DNA of 64,000 bases from NCBI GenBank assembly GCA_964534175.1, contig CAZHNS010000008.1:1-64000 (forward strand), given 5' to 3'. The translations under genes were made by a program, and so were the position numbers. Of the stretch, positions 7,645 through 15,342 are shown piece after piece. Every line of letters begins with the position of its first letter. Within the stretch, counting starts at the first letter, position 1. The stretch comes from JAFGHJ01 sp964534175 (GTDB lineage Bacteria > Hydrothermota > UBA3072). Under the pieces are notes generated by a model. The model was not told the DNA's origin, did not search any database, and saw nothing but the letters and a program-made list of their open reading frames with translations.

Positions 7645-8211
7645 ATGAGTTTATCAAGAGACAAAAAAGAGATTCTCCTATTATATAATAAAAAAGTCGA
7701 AAAGTTACTTAAACATAGTTTACTACAAGATTTGCTTCAAGGAAAAATAAACTTAGAAATATCTTTTTTCCCGCCAGATTTAAAAATTGGAGGTACTTCG
7801 CCGACAGAAGAACAAATCGAGTCTTTGCTTGTTAGGTTTAGACCGTTCTATTTACAGAAAGAATCTACTAACTTCTTCAAAGTATATAATGTAACATGGG
7901 AACTTACAGATAGCGAGAAACAAAAAAGTATTCTAAAGTTTTTAAGAGAAAAGTATAAAACAATTTTAGAAAAGGGAGGGGGTTTTAATCTGAAAGTCAA
8001 TAATAGTACGGTAAAACCAAAAGATAATCTTGATAATTGGTTAAATGCTTACTATTTTCATTCGAACAAGAAAAAAGAAGAAAAATTAAAACAACTGCAA
8101 AATTCAACAAAGGGTTTCGCGAAAGTCTTTTTCTTAAAAGAACTTATAAACTTAATTGAAGTGATAATATATCTAAATGTAGTTGTTCAAGAAGTATTAA
8201 GTGAATCCTAA
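7645..8211 (+). CDS. Unknown protein, 188 aa (island gene 4)
   Basis: A Lys-rich, mostly helical protein, starting at the ATG at 7645 with a GAGGTT site about 11 bases upstream. No recognised domain. There is a central segment with alternating hydrophobic and charged residues (about 30-110) and a hydrophobic C-terminal helix (about 160-185). It lies 61 bases after the HEPN-like gene in the same direction and shares its AT-rich composition, so it may belong to the same unit, though the gap permits a separate promoter. Confidence 0.5.
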   Translation: MSLSRDKKEILLLYNKKVEKLLKHSLLQDLLQGKINLEISFFPPDLKIGGTSPTEEQIESLLVRFRPFYLQKESTNFFKVYNVTWELTDSEKQKSILKFLREKYKTILEKGGGFNLKVNNSTVKPKDNLDNWLNAYYFHSNKKKEEKLKQLQNSTKGFAKVFFLKELINLIEVIIYLNVVVQEVLSES

Positions 8212-8301
8212 TCCTTATTTTACCTTTGAAATATACTTGATACATAAAAACATCTTTAAATTTATATACACTTCCATTTTTTTAAAAGGAGATGAATCGA
8301 T

Positions 8302-8613
8302 ATGAAAGCTTTGTGGACTTGGGGTGGTACCTTTTTTGGCCATCGTGACGGCGACGAACTCTGGACCCACGATGGCCTACACGTAGGTCGGTTTCACGAT
8401 GATGAAGTTTACGGACCTGACGGAAGATATCTCGGCGAGATCAAGAGCGAAAATCGTCTGATCACTTGTCTAAGTAAGAAATCTAGGCGGAAAGGTAGAT
8501 TCACACCATATGCCAGCCGAGTAGGTTCCGTTCCATACGTGGGCTATGTCGGCTACGCCATGTATGCCGGCTATGAGGATTTTCCCCCACCTGAGGAATT
8601 CAAAGATCGATAA
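8302..8613 (+). CDS. 4-fold beta flower protein
   Basis: A 103-residue protein whose first 55 residues contain four short repeats, each a beta-hairpin with a Gly-x-Phe/Leu start and a D/N turn: FFGHRDGDELW, THDGLHVGRF, HDDEVYGPDG and RYLGEI. This matches the 4-fold beta flower family, whose function is unknown. The C-terminal half is basic, then Tyr/Gly-rich (several YVGY/YAGY units), then Pro-rich. A good AAAGGAG site precedes the ATG. Its codon usage is visibly more GC-rich than the AT-rich island genes before it, consistent with separate acquisition. Confidence 0.75.
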   Translation: MKALWTWGGTFFGHRDGDELWTHDGLHVGRFHDDEVYGPDGRYLGEIKSENRLITCLSKKSRRKGRFTPYASRVGSVPYVGYVGYAMYAGYEDFPPPEEFKDR

Positions 8614-8676
8614 TAAATAAAGGGGTCAAATAAAAGGGGCAAGCCTTGTTCTTTGAATTTTGTACATTAAAAAGAA

Positions 8677-8702
8677 AAATTTGAAACAAAGATTGTTTTA
8701 GA
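8677..8702 (+). repeat. Short direct repeat matching the recombinase C-terminal fragment
   Basis: These 26 bases match 10049-10074 at 24 positions. At the downstream copy they encode KFETKIVL of the recombinase fragment. Here the frame degenerates straight afterwards. The two copies bracket the WG-repeat gene. Confidence 0.6.
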
Positions 8703-8738
8703 TTTTAAGCACATTCTTGTCACTAGGTATGAAAGTAT

Positions 8739-8766
8739 TTGACAAAACTAAAAAAATATTTATAAT
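8739..8766 (+). promoter_or_regulatory. Consensus promoter of the WG-repeat gene
   Basis: TTGACA (8739-8744), 16 bp, TATAAT (8761-8766): an exact consensus pair, 23 bases before the ATG at 8790. Confidence 0.8.
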
Positions 8767-8789
8767 ATTTTTAAATAAAGGAGGTTGAA

Positions 8790-9890
8790 ATGGATGATAA
8801 ATGGGGATATATCGATAAGACGGGGAAGATGGTCATTGAGCCGCAATTTGATAAGGTCAAAGCGTTCTCCGGGGGGTTGGCGACGGTAGAGATAAACGGG
8901 AAATGGGGATATATCGATAAGACGGGGAGGATGGTCATTGAGCCGCAATTTGATGATACGGGGAGTTTCTCCGAGGGGTTGGCTGCGGCAAAGAAAACTT
9001 ATTCGGGTTTATATGAGTACATCGATAAGACAGGGAAGGCGGTCATTGAACCGCAATTTGAGAAGGCCGGGAGCTTTTCAGAGGGGTTGGCGCCAGTAGA
9101 GAAACCACATACCGGTTTGCTAAGAATTGGATACGAATATATCGATAAGACAGGGAAGGCGGTCATTGAACCGCAATTATTCAATCTTGCCGAATCTTTC
9201 TTCGAGGGACTGGCTGCGGTAGAAATAGACGGGAAATGGGGATATATTGATAAGACCGGGAAAATAGTAATCAAACCGCAATTTAATGAGGCATGGGGTT
9301 TCTCCGAGGGGTTGGCGCTAATACATAAACATAGTATGGGTGTAGGTATCGGATATATCGATAAGACGGGAAAAAAGGTGAACATATCGCAAGGTGGAGT
9401 CTTACCTTTTTCCGACGGCTTGACACCAACAAGGAAACCAACGCTAGCAGTTAAATGGGGGTACAGCGATAGGACTAACAAGGTGGTAATTGAACCGCAA
9501 TTTGATAAAGTCGGGAGCTTTTCAGAGGGGTTGGCGCCGGTAGCGATAAACTATAAATGGGGATATATCGATAAAACGGGTAAGATGGTCATTGAACCGC
9601 AATTTGATAACGCCGGGTGTTTCTCCCATGGGTTGGCTGCAGTAGAGATAAAGAAGGGATGTTTTATTGCAACTGCCGCCTATGGTTCAAGTATGGCAAA
9701 GGAGGTATACAAACTTCGCTCTTGGCGCGACGAGTCATTATCGAAAATTGAGTTTGGAAGAATATTAATAAACATATATTATAAAATATCGCCACCAATT
9801 GCAAAAACCATTGAAAAATCGGATATCATGAAAAAGATAGTACGAGTATTATTAAAACCGTTGATTTGGTTTATAAAAAAGTCAAACTAA
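8790..9890 (+). CDS. WG-repeat protein with a C-terminal CFI-box
   Basis: A 366-residue protein. Residues 1-290 contain about nine WG (KWG) repeats of roughly 30-38 residues, each built on KWGYIDKTGK, VIEPQFD and FSEGLA. The DNA is likewise repetitive. The tail starts with GCFIATAAYGS (about 290) and continues with VYKLRSWRDESL, YYKISPPIAKTI and a hydrophobic basic end; this is the CFI-box-CTERM domain, thought to be a C-terminal sorting or anchoring signal. AAAGGAGG lies 5 bases before the ATG. Oddly, no signal peptide is present: the first repeat begins at residue 2, so the N-terminus may have been lost, or the protein may be exported another way. Confidence 0.85.
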   Translation: MDDKWGYIDKTGKMVIEPQFDKVKAFSGGLATVEINGKWGYIDKTGRMVIEPQFDDTGSFSEGLAAAKKTYSGLYEYIDKTGKAVIEPQFEKAGSFSEGLAPVEKPHTGLLRIGYEYIDKTGKAVIEPQLFNLAESFFEGLAAVEIDGKWGYIDKTGKIVIKPQFNEAWGFSEGLALIHKHSMGVGIGYIDKTGKKVNISQGGVLPFSDGLTPTRKPTLAVKWGYSDRTNKVVIEPQFDKVGSFSEGLAPVAINYKWGYIDKTGKMVIEPQFDNAGCFSHGLAAVEIKKGCFIATAAYGSSMAKEVYKLRSWRDESLSKIEFGRILINIYYKISPPIAKTIEKSDIMKKIVRVLLKPLIWFIKKSN

Positions 9891-10009
9891 CTAGACAATC
9901 CTATCAACGTATCAACGGGGTCACCTATGAAATGTGAAATGAGAACATAGCCACTGGTCGACAGTCCAAAGTCGAAAAGAGAATATAGAAGTTAGAAGTT
10001 GGAATATAA

Positions 10010-10420
10010 AATCCCGACACAACACAAATATTTAAAAAACAAATACCAAAGTTTGAAACAAAAATTGTTTTAGAAAATTTAAAAGATTTTTCAAAAAAGA
10101 TTGGCGAAACTCCCCCCACCGAGCGACCCCAACTTTTTCAAAGTATTATCAAGTCCGTATCCTACGGTTCTTCCGAAATTTCTTTGGACATTTTCTATTT
10201 GCCGGAGAGATACATTCAAGGGTTCGGAAATCACCGAGCCTATTCAGAGGGGCGCATCAGTGTAGTTGGCGAAGCATCCGCGGATGGGCGGTTGCGTTCG
10301 AAGCGAGGTCGCCGAGCGCCCTCGTGCGAGGCGGACGAGCATGGGGTGGAAAGTTTGGTGTGGGGTGCAGGTGGGAATAGGAGTTCGAAGTTTGTACGGA
10401 ATGGGCAGGTATTCTTGTAA
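10010..10420 (+). pseudogene. Serine recombinase, C-terminal fragment
   Basis: A frame open from 10010 (no start codon near its beginning). From 10049 it reads KFETKIVLENLKDF, then PTERPQLFQSIIKSV, then SLDIFYLPE. That is the typical C-terminal end of large serine recombinases (helix, PxERxxLxxxIIxxV, then a beta strand and LPE). After LPE the frame continues through a GC-rich Gly/Arg/Ser-rich stretch to a stop at 10420. The catalytic and zinc domains are missing. Its orientation is opposite to the N-terminal fragment at 4903-5022, so the two cannot be one gene split by a simple insertion. It marks the right edge of the probable island. Confidence 0.75.
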
Positions 10421-10536
10421 AAACTTCGTTTTTAGTTAAATGGTCGAATAGTTGAGTAGTTAAATCGGCCACCCCGCTCCAATATTTTTCACATATGGAA
10501 CATGAATCGTTTTATTTTTATTGGGCTTGAAAATAA

Positions 10537-10567
10537 AAAAAGTGGGGCTGAGATAGCCCCACTTTTA
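10537..10567 (-). terminator. Rho-independent terminator of the cyclophilin gene
   Basis: AGTGGGGCT (10541-10549) pairs with AGCCCCACT (10555-10563) around a five-base loop. On the minus strand the stem is followed by a T-rich run. It lies 21 bases past the end of the cyclophilin gene. Confidence 0.85.
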
Positions 10568-10587
10568 ATCTTGCGTAAAACTTTTAT

Positions 10588-11229
10588 TTATTTTTCCGCT
10601 TCGCTTTTCTCGCAGCCTTCTTTTTCTTCTTGGGTGGCGGTTGAATCTACTGCTGCTTCTTCTTTCTCTTTCATGTATACTTTTTTCATTGTAACGTTTT
10701 CTATTGGTCGATCACCTTTTCCTGTCTTAACCTTTGCAATCTTTTCAACCACGCCCATTCCTTTTATTACCTGTCCTATGATTGTGTATTTTCCGTCAAG
10801 GGGACTTAAATTTTTAAGGCAGATATAAAACTGAGAGCCATTCTGATTGTCTGCCGCTTTCGCAAGTGCCACCGTACCCAGTAAATGTTTTAGTTCTTTT
10901 GAATATTCGTCCTTGATGTAATATCCAGGGCCACCAGTTCCGTCGTTATATGGATTTTTATCTTTAGTAAGCGGGTCTCCTCCCTGAATGACGAAGCCTG
11001 GTACAACTCTGTGAAAGGTTGTACCGTTATAGAACTCTCTCTTAACCAGTTTTACTATATTTTCGACATTTAAGGGTGCAGCATCGGGGAACAGTCCGAA
11101 TTCAATTATCCCGAAATCTGTTTCAATTACCACGATATCATCAGACTTTTCCGCTTTTTCTACCTGGTCTACAGCGTAAAGTGCGAGACCTGTTATGAGC
11201 AAACAAGCTAAAATAAAAAATTTTCTCAT
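10588..11229 (-). CDS. Peptidyl-prolyl cis-trans isomerase, cyclophilin type, exported
   Basis: A 213-residue protein. Residues 1-20 are a signal peptide (MRKFFILACLLITGLALYA). Residues about 30-190 are a cyclophilin domain with FYNGTTFHRVVPGFVIQGGD (the catalytic Arg follows FH), then GSQFYICL and LDGKYTIIGQVIKGM. The C-terminal 20 residues are Glu/Lys-rich. It should speed proline isomerisation during folding outside the cytoplasm. The start has AAAGGAGGAG 3-4 bases upstream and a promoter 33-60 bases upstream. It is monocistronic, with a terminator. Confidence 0.94.
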   Translation of the reverse strand: MRKFFILACLLITGLALYAVDQVEKAEKSDDIVVIETDFGIIEFGLFPDAAPLNVENIVKLVKREFYNGTTFHRVVPGFVIQGGDPLTKDKNPYNDGTGGPGYYIKDEYSKELKHLLGTVALAKAADNQNGSQFYICLKNLSPLDGKYTIIGQVIKGMGVVEKIAKVKTGKGDRPIENVTMKKVYMKEKEEAAVDSTATQEEKEGCEKSEAEK

Positions 11230-11261
11230 TTTCTCCTCCTTTAGAAGTTTTTTTGTTTATG

Positions 11262-11289
11262 AGTATATATCACAAAAAAACTTTGTCAA
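11262..11289 (-). promoter_or_regulatory. Promoter of the cyclophilin gene
   Basis: On the minus strand TTGACA (11289-11284), 16 bp, TATACT (11267-11262). Confidence 0.75.
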
Positions 11290-11320
11290 CACCCATACCC
11301 CTCCACTTCACATTTTTAAA

Positions 11321-11565
11321 CCACTAAATACACGAAAAACACGAAACCCAACCACACCAATTACATTTGTATTTCATTATAAACACACTAAATTTGTTTT
11401 GGTTTCACTATATTTTATTTAGCCGTTGGATTTAAAAAAATAAAATCTTTGTTCTCTACGTGTCTCTGTGTGATAATCTTTTTTGGGGTGGGAAAGGGGT
11501 TTTAAACAATACGTGTATATTTTTTAGTTTTTTTCTCTGTGTTTCTCTGTGTTCTCTGTGGTTCA
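11321..11565. repeat. Intergenic gap with degenerate CACAGAG-type phrases
   Basis: The gap 11290-11590 holds no supported gene. It contains CCACTAAATACACGAAAAAC (about 11321-11340), GTTCTCTACGTGTCTCTGTG (11451-11470) and CTCTGTGTTTCTCTGTG (about 11535-11551) followed by TTCTCTGTGG. The last two are reverse complements of the phrases after tRNA-Leu at 4761-4790. Confidence 0.55.
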
Positions 11566-11590
11566 AATTTTTTTGAGGTTGAATGGTGGG

Positions 11591-12001
11591 TTATTCTTCC
11601 CGTCCCTGGTAGCCGGCTTTGGAAAAAGTGCCCGGGTAGGCGTGGTCTCCCATTGCGAAATCGAAATCCACATAACTGATTCCTTCGATTTCTAAAAGCG
11701 TAACTCCCGACTTGACGATGTAATCTTCCGCGCCAGTAGTTCCCATCGATTGAGTTAAACAGGAAGAGTTTATAACTGTAAGGTATACTGTGTCCGAAGA
11801 TATTTTAACTAATTTTAGCTTGGGAGGATATAAATAAAATTGAGGTTCATCTTCAGGTGCAGCAAAGCTCTCCGGGTCTTTATCCGAACCGTTTAATTCA
11901 TGTATTTTTTCGATGACTTTAGCTTCTAATGTTTTAGGTGGTTTTTTCGAGCATGTTGTTAATGTTAAAATTAAGAGCAATAAAGGTAAATATTTAAACA
12001 A
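11591..12001 (-). CDS. Small lipoprotein of unknown function
   Basis: About 136 residues with a lipoprotein signal: a hydrophobic stretch then LTTC with Cys near residue 17. The mature part starts SKKPPKTLEAKVIEKIHE and contains beta-rich segments; no family is recognised. The start is odd. A TTG at 12001 is in frame but the strong AAAGGAGG site is about 19 bases upstream; extending four codons gives an ATA at 12013, six bases from that site, and adds a basic residue to the signal peptide. It is the last of four lipoprotein genes in one operon driven from 15.16 kb. Confidence 0.7.
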   Translation of the reverse strand: MFKYLPLLLLILTLTTCSKKPPKTLEAKVIEKIHELNGSDKDPESFAAPEDEPQFYLYPPKLKLVKISSDTVYLTVINSSCLTQSMGTTGAEDYIVKSGVTLLEIEGISYVDFDFAMGDHAYPGTFSKAGYQGREE

Positions 12002-12033
12002 TCTTAGAAATATTCTTTGCCTCCTTTATCAGG

Positions 12034-13071
12034 TTATTTTTCGTAAGATTCACTTAAGAATGCGGTAAAGTCTTCGTAGAAGTTATTGTTAAGTTCTTCC
12101 TTAACCCTATCCAGAGCTCTTCCTCTAACCGATTCACGTGAAACATGTCCTTCTCTTGCACTGACTGTATATGTGTTCATTGTGTTGCCGGTTACCGCAT
12201 TCGTTACGTCGACGGTGAGTTCCCAGCGCACGAATTCTCCCTCTCTCGGGAAACCAAGAGGTTTTATGTCGAGGTTTCCTTTTATAATAATATCGGGATT
12301 TTCTTCCCCGGTGCTGAAACCTATTTGATCGACTACCTCTCTTAAATAGGCGGAAAGTTTTTCTTTTTCGGTTCCGGACGTTTCAATTTTTGCTACGGTC
12401 TTATTTTTTAATTCTTGTAATTCGACTAGTATATCTTCCTTTGGAACGGGTAAAGGAGGTGTGTCACCTGTCAGGGAAAGTATTCTGTGAATCGAACGGA
12501 GAGCTTCCCCGATTTTTATTATCTCCATGCATTTTTTAAGATAAATGAGTTTTGTGATTTTATTTTCAGCGTCACTTGCTTCCCAGTAAAAACGCTTGAG
12601 AGAATTATCGTTCTTTTGTATTTCTTCAAGATAAAGCATTTCGGTTTCTGCCTTACTTATTATCGAAAGAACGTAAAAAGTTGCGGTTGCCTCATCAAAG
12701 TAGGTCTTTCCCGTTCTTACGTTGATAAGTTCGTTGTCGCTTGTAAGAACACTTCTGTTGACGAGATTTACTGAATGCTCCCAATCCATTTCTTCGTCCC
12801 TTTTCTTCTTCTCCGAATATGCCTCGAGAATTCTTCTGTCAAGTTTTACGTTGACGGAGAAGATATTGGAAAGAGAGCCAATCGAACGTTGTTTTGCTTC
12901 ATCGAGAGAACTGCCGCTCGCTACTTCGGCCAGATAGAGACTTTTTGGAAATAAAGCGTCAGGATTTGTGACCCATTCAGGTAAATCGCTTGTTTTAGTA
13001 CTTGAAGTATTCGAAGCACATCCAAGAAGCAGAAGCATTAAAAATCCTGCTAAAAAGATTTTTTTATTCAT
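12034..13071 (-). CDS. LPP20 family lipoprotein
   Basis: A 345-residue lipoprotein with lipobox LLGC (Cys18). The N-terminal domain (about 30-150) matches the LPP20 family: LPEWVTNPDALFPKSLYLAE, then SSLDEAKQRSIGSLSNIFSV and a conserved aromatic TATFYVLSII. The C-terminal half is a separate alpha/beta region. The family is of outer-membrane lipoproteins of unclear function, often encoded with LpoB-like and COG3014 proteins, as here. Its first codons overlap the end of the upstream gene by four bases. Confidence 0.85.
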   Translation of the reverse strand: MNKKIFLAGFLMLLLLGCASNTSSTKTSDLPEWVTNPDALFPKSLYLAEVASGSSLDEAKQRSIGSLSNIFSVNVKLDRRILEAYSEKKKRDEEMDWEHSVNLVNRSVLTSDNELINVRTGKTYFDEATATFYVLSIISKAETEMLYLEEIQKNDNSLKRFYWEASDAENKITKLIYLKKCMEIIKIGEALRSIHRILSLTGDTPPLPVPKEDILVELQELKNKTVAKIETSGTEKEKLSAYLREVVDQIGFSTGEENPDIIIKGNLDIKPLGFPREGEFVRWELTVDVTNAVTGNTMNTYTVSAREGHVSRESVRGRALDRVKEELNNNFYEDFTAFLSESYEK

Positions 13072-14516
13072 TTGTATGATACCCCCTCGATTAAGTTAAG
13101 ACCATTTTTGTTTACGAAAACTGTTTTTCTTTCAAGGTCGACCACATTGCCGCGTTCGTCTATAAATTCGAAAGCTATTTCATATTCGCCCGGCACAAGA
13201 TCGATTCTTCCGCCATAAACTCTTCCGGGCATTGTTCTCCAGCATCGGAGGTCGGCGTTCTCAGTTATATCGGTTACGGCATCCACGGCGAACTTAAGTA
13301 ACCCTGCCATAAATTTGTTTTTCCCTCGTTTCTTAGCCTCTTCTTCTTTATCCTCTTCATCCTCTTCTTCGGCCTTTTCTTCGTATTTTTTATCTATGTT
13401 TTCTTTTGCTTTAGCATCAATTGCAGCTTTGATTAAAGACCTTAACGCAGCTCTCAGGTAAATAAGGGGTTTTTTTATTTTAAAAGTCTCTTCTGCGATT
13501 TGTCCGAAATCCTCAATCAGGTACAATTCTTCCAAAGCCCTGCCGTTTACAAGAGTTCTTATACGCCTGATTCTTGATTTTCTTCTTACTATTTCCGGCA
13601 CTGCAAATTTTAAATGGAATTCGTTATCGCCTTTGTATTTAAAAGAATTAATTTCCTTCTTTTTTTTACCTGGCGTCATAACTCTTGCCATATCCAAATC
13701 CGGGTCATAATCGAGCAGTAGAGTGGCTTGTACTTTAACCGGGCTTTTGCCCGCGAAGCAAAAGGTATAAACAGGAACCGCCTCTTCTGCTGCGGGGGAT
13801 AAAACTTTTTCTGAAAAACTTTCCATCCTGCCGGAAGAAGCTTCAATAAGTCTTCTTCTGTCAATTGCAACCTCGTCCCAGTTTCCCAAACTTTTATATC
13901 CGAGCATAGATAGATAACTACCGGTAATTGAGTATCTGAGATTAACTTCACCAGGACTAAAGCAAACGTCCGCTTCATTTTCCCGAAGTTTTTTACTCTT
14001 ACTCAGCTCCTCTGCCATATTAGAATATTTATCCTGCAGTCTGCTTAACTTTAAGTTTATTTTTCTTACTTCGACTACTGCATCTTCGCTTTCCCCCAGA
14101 TGAATGTAATTGAGATTTTTTATTATATTCGTAAAGATGTCCTCATAGTCTTCTCCGGAATAGGCAAGACTGTTATCATTAAGCAGGAATGAAACTATCA
14201 TCCTTGAGATAGACTTTGTGAAATTTTCCTCAATCGCAATCTCAGCTTGTTCAAGGTGTTGGTTACTTTCTTGGTATCTTCCCGCGAAGTGTAAGGCTAT
14301 CCCCATATCAAGGAAATATAAGACCTTGTCTTTACCTTCATACTTGCCCTCGATTCTAGCCTTTTCTATTCGCTCCGCCGCTTTACTATAAAAGCGTGAG
14401 GAAAAATCCTCTTCAATTTCTTTGTAATGTCTTACCTGTGTTTGTATGTAAGCGCAGCCGAGGAAAGACAGTATAAAAACCGCTAAAAGGATAGTAAAAA
14501 AACGCTTAAGCAGCAT
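13068..14516 (-). CDS. COG3014-like lipoprotein
   Basis: A 482-residue lipoprotein with lipobox FLGC (Cys21). Residues about 30-250 are helical and repeat-like (TPR-type packing: KVLYFLDMGIALHFAGRYQE and QHLEQAEIAIEE). A beta-rich part follows (about 250-340), then a Lys/Glu low-complexity stretch (about 385-410), and a final beta domain ending GEYEIAFEFIDERGNVV. Gene order with LpoB and LPP20 fits the COG3014 group. The role is probably envelope assembly, but this is inferred from neighbours. It starts 3 bases after lpoB ends and overlaps the next gene by 4 bases. Confidence 0.8.
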   Translation of the reverse strand: MLLKRFFTILLAVFILSFLGCAYIQTQVRHYKEIEEDFSSRFYSKAAERIEKARIEGKYEGKDKVLYFLDMGIALHFAGRYQESNQHLEQAEIAIEENFTKSISRMIVSFLLNDNSLAYSGEDYEDIFTNIIKNLNYIHLGESEDAVVEVRKINLKLSRLQDKYSNMAEELSKSKKLRENEADVCFSPGEVNLRYSITGSYLSMLGYKSLGNWDEVAIDRRRLIEASSGRMESFSEKVLSPAAEEAVPVYTFCFAGKSPVKVQATLLLDYDPDLDMARVMTPGKKKKEINSFKYKGDNEFHLKFAVPEIVRRKSRIRRIRTLVNGRALEELYLIEDFGQIAEETFKIKKPLIYLRAALRSLIKAAIDAKAKENIDKKYEEKAEEEDEEDKEEEAKKRGKNKFMAGLLKFAVDAVTDITENADLRCWRTMPGRVYGGRIDLVPGEYEIAFEFIDERGNVVDLERKTVFVNKNGLNLIEGVSYK

Positions 14517-14519
14517 TAA

Positions 14520-15116
14520 CTACCATTTATATCCGCTTTGTTCGATGAGTTTCTTTATCTTTTTATTTCCTATCCAGGCTTTAAGGTTTTTTTCGACATC
14601 TATTAACTCCAGGTCGACTGAATAGAACACAGCTTTTTTTCCTTCGAACCAGTCTTCTACAGATTTAACCGACCCTATTAAAAAGTAATCAGCGCCTACT
14701 TCCTGAGCGAGTTTTTTGGCGGTTTCTACAGAAGCATACATTTGCTGGTCCATCCTTTCTTCTCTTATTTCTTCTCTTTCTCCTTTGGAAGCGACAAAAT
14801 CAACTTTACCGGAGTTAATCAGTTCTCTTTCTATATCCTTTATAAAGACATCAACATTTATGTGTTCTGTACTCATGTTTCTGACTGTTCCAACGATAAC
14901 CACGGGTTTTTTGAGCTTATCCTGTTCAAAGTCGATAAGCCACGGGCGGGATAACATTTCGGAAATCATGGCTTCTGCCACGAGCCTGGAGTCAGTATCA
15001 TTCCATCTCCCAGAGAGGTCTGTAACTTCATCGGTGGCAATTCTCTTTACTGTTCTTCCACCTCCGCAGCCGATAATAAGAAACAAACAAAAAGACAATA
15101 AAAACAATTTTCGCAT
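14520..15116 (-). CDS. LpoB-like penicillin-binding-protein activator lipoprotein
   Basis: A 198-residue lipoprotein read from the ATG at 15116, which has AAAGGAGGAG 2-4 bases upstream. An in-frame start at 15146 lies upstream of the promoter -10 element and is excluded. The lipobox is IIGC (Cys17). The mature domain matches LpoB/COG3417: DLSGRWNDTDSRLVAEAMI, VVIVGTVRNMSTEHINVDVF, IERELINSGKVDFVAS and ADYFLIGSVKSVED. LpoB in enterobacteria reaches from the outer membrane to stimulate PBP1b. It is first gene of the four-gene lipoprotein operon. No PBP gene is nearby. Confidence 0.88.
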   Translation of the reverse strand: MRKLFLLSFCLFLIIGCGGGRTVKRIATDEVTDLSGRWNDTDSRLVAEAMISEMLSRPWLIDFEQDKLKKPVVIVGTVRNMSTEHINVDVFIKDIERELINSGKVDFVASKGEREEIREERMDQQMYASVETAKKLAQEVGADYFLIGSVKSVEDWFEGKKAVFYSVDLELIDVEKNLKAWIGNKKIKKLIEQSGYKW

Positions 15117-15134
15117 AACTCCTCCTTTTTGGAT

Positions 15135-15163
15135 ATTATAATGCATTTAATTTTATATGTCAA
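15135..15163 (-). promoter_or_regulatory. Consensus promoter of the lipoprotein operon
   Basis: On the minus strand TTGACA (15163-15158), 17 bp, TATAAT (15140-15135): an exact consensus. Transcription should start near 15128, giving a leader of only about 12 bases. Confidence 0.85.
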
Positions 15164-15342
15164 GGAATAAAACCCCACACCAGCAACAAAACAATCTCGC
15201 TTAGAGGTACAGTGTACGTTTTTTTAATTTAAAATTCATATTGTCTTTTCTCCTAATCCTTACAAAACCTTAGACCAGTTAAAGGAACCTGCGGTTCCGT
15301 AACCTAAAACCCATAACTTGGTTCGGTGGTTGCCTTTTAAAG

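Noticed and set aside
8640..8676. A stretch resembling the GGGGTCAAATAAAAGGGGC-type ends seen near REP-associated transposases
   Set aside because: No stem-loop array or transposase gene is present; the similarity is by general look only.
8790..9650. Regularly spaced repeated DNA that could be taken for a CRISPR-like array
   Set aside because: The repeats are in frame, encode WG repeats and vary by codon; there are no unique spacers.
10184..10420. An apparent short independent gene beginning MDIFYLPERYIQ
   Set aside because: The frame is open upstream and its first residues are the C-terminal end of a serine recombinase, so it is part of the 10010-10420 fragment and not a separate gene.
15270..15298. 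A GGAAC-N18-GTCTAA match on the minus strand upstream of the lipoprotein operon
   Set aside because: One such match is expected by chance in this much sequence, the -10 differs from the other three, it lies in a repetitive phrase, and a perfect vegetative promoter is already present at 15135-15163.
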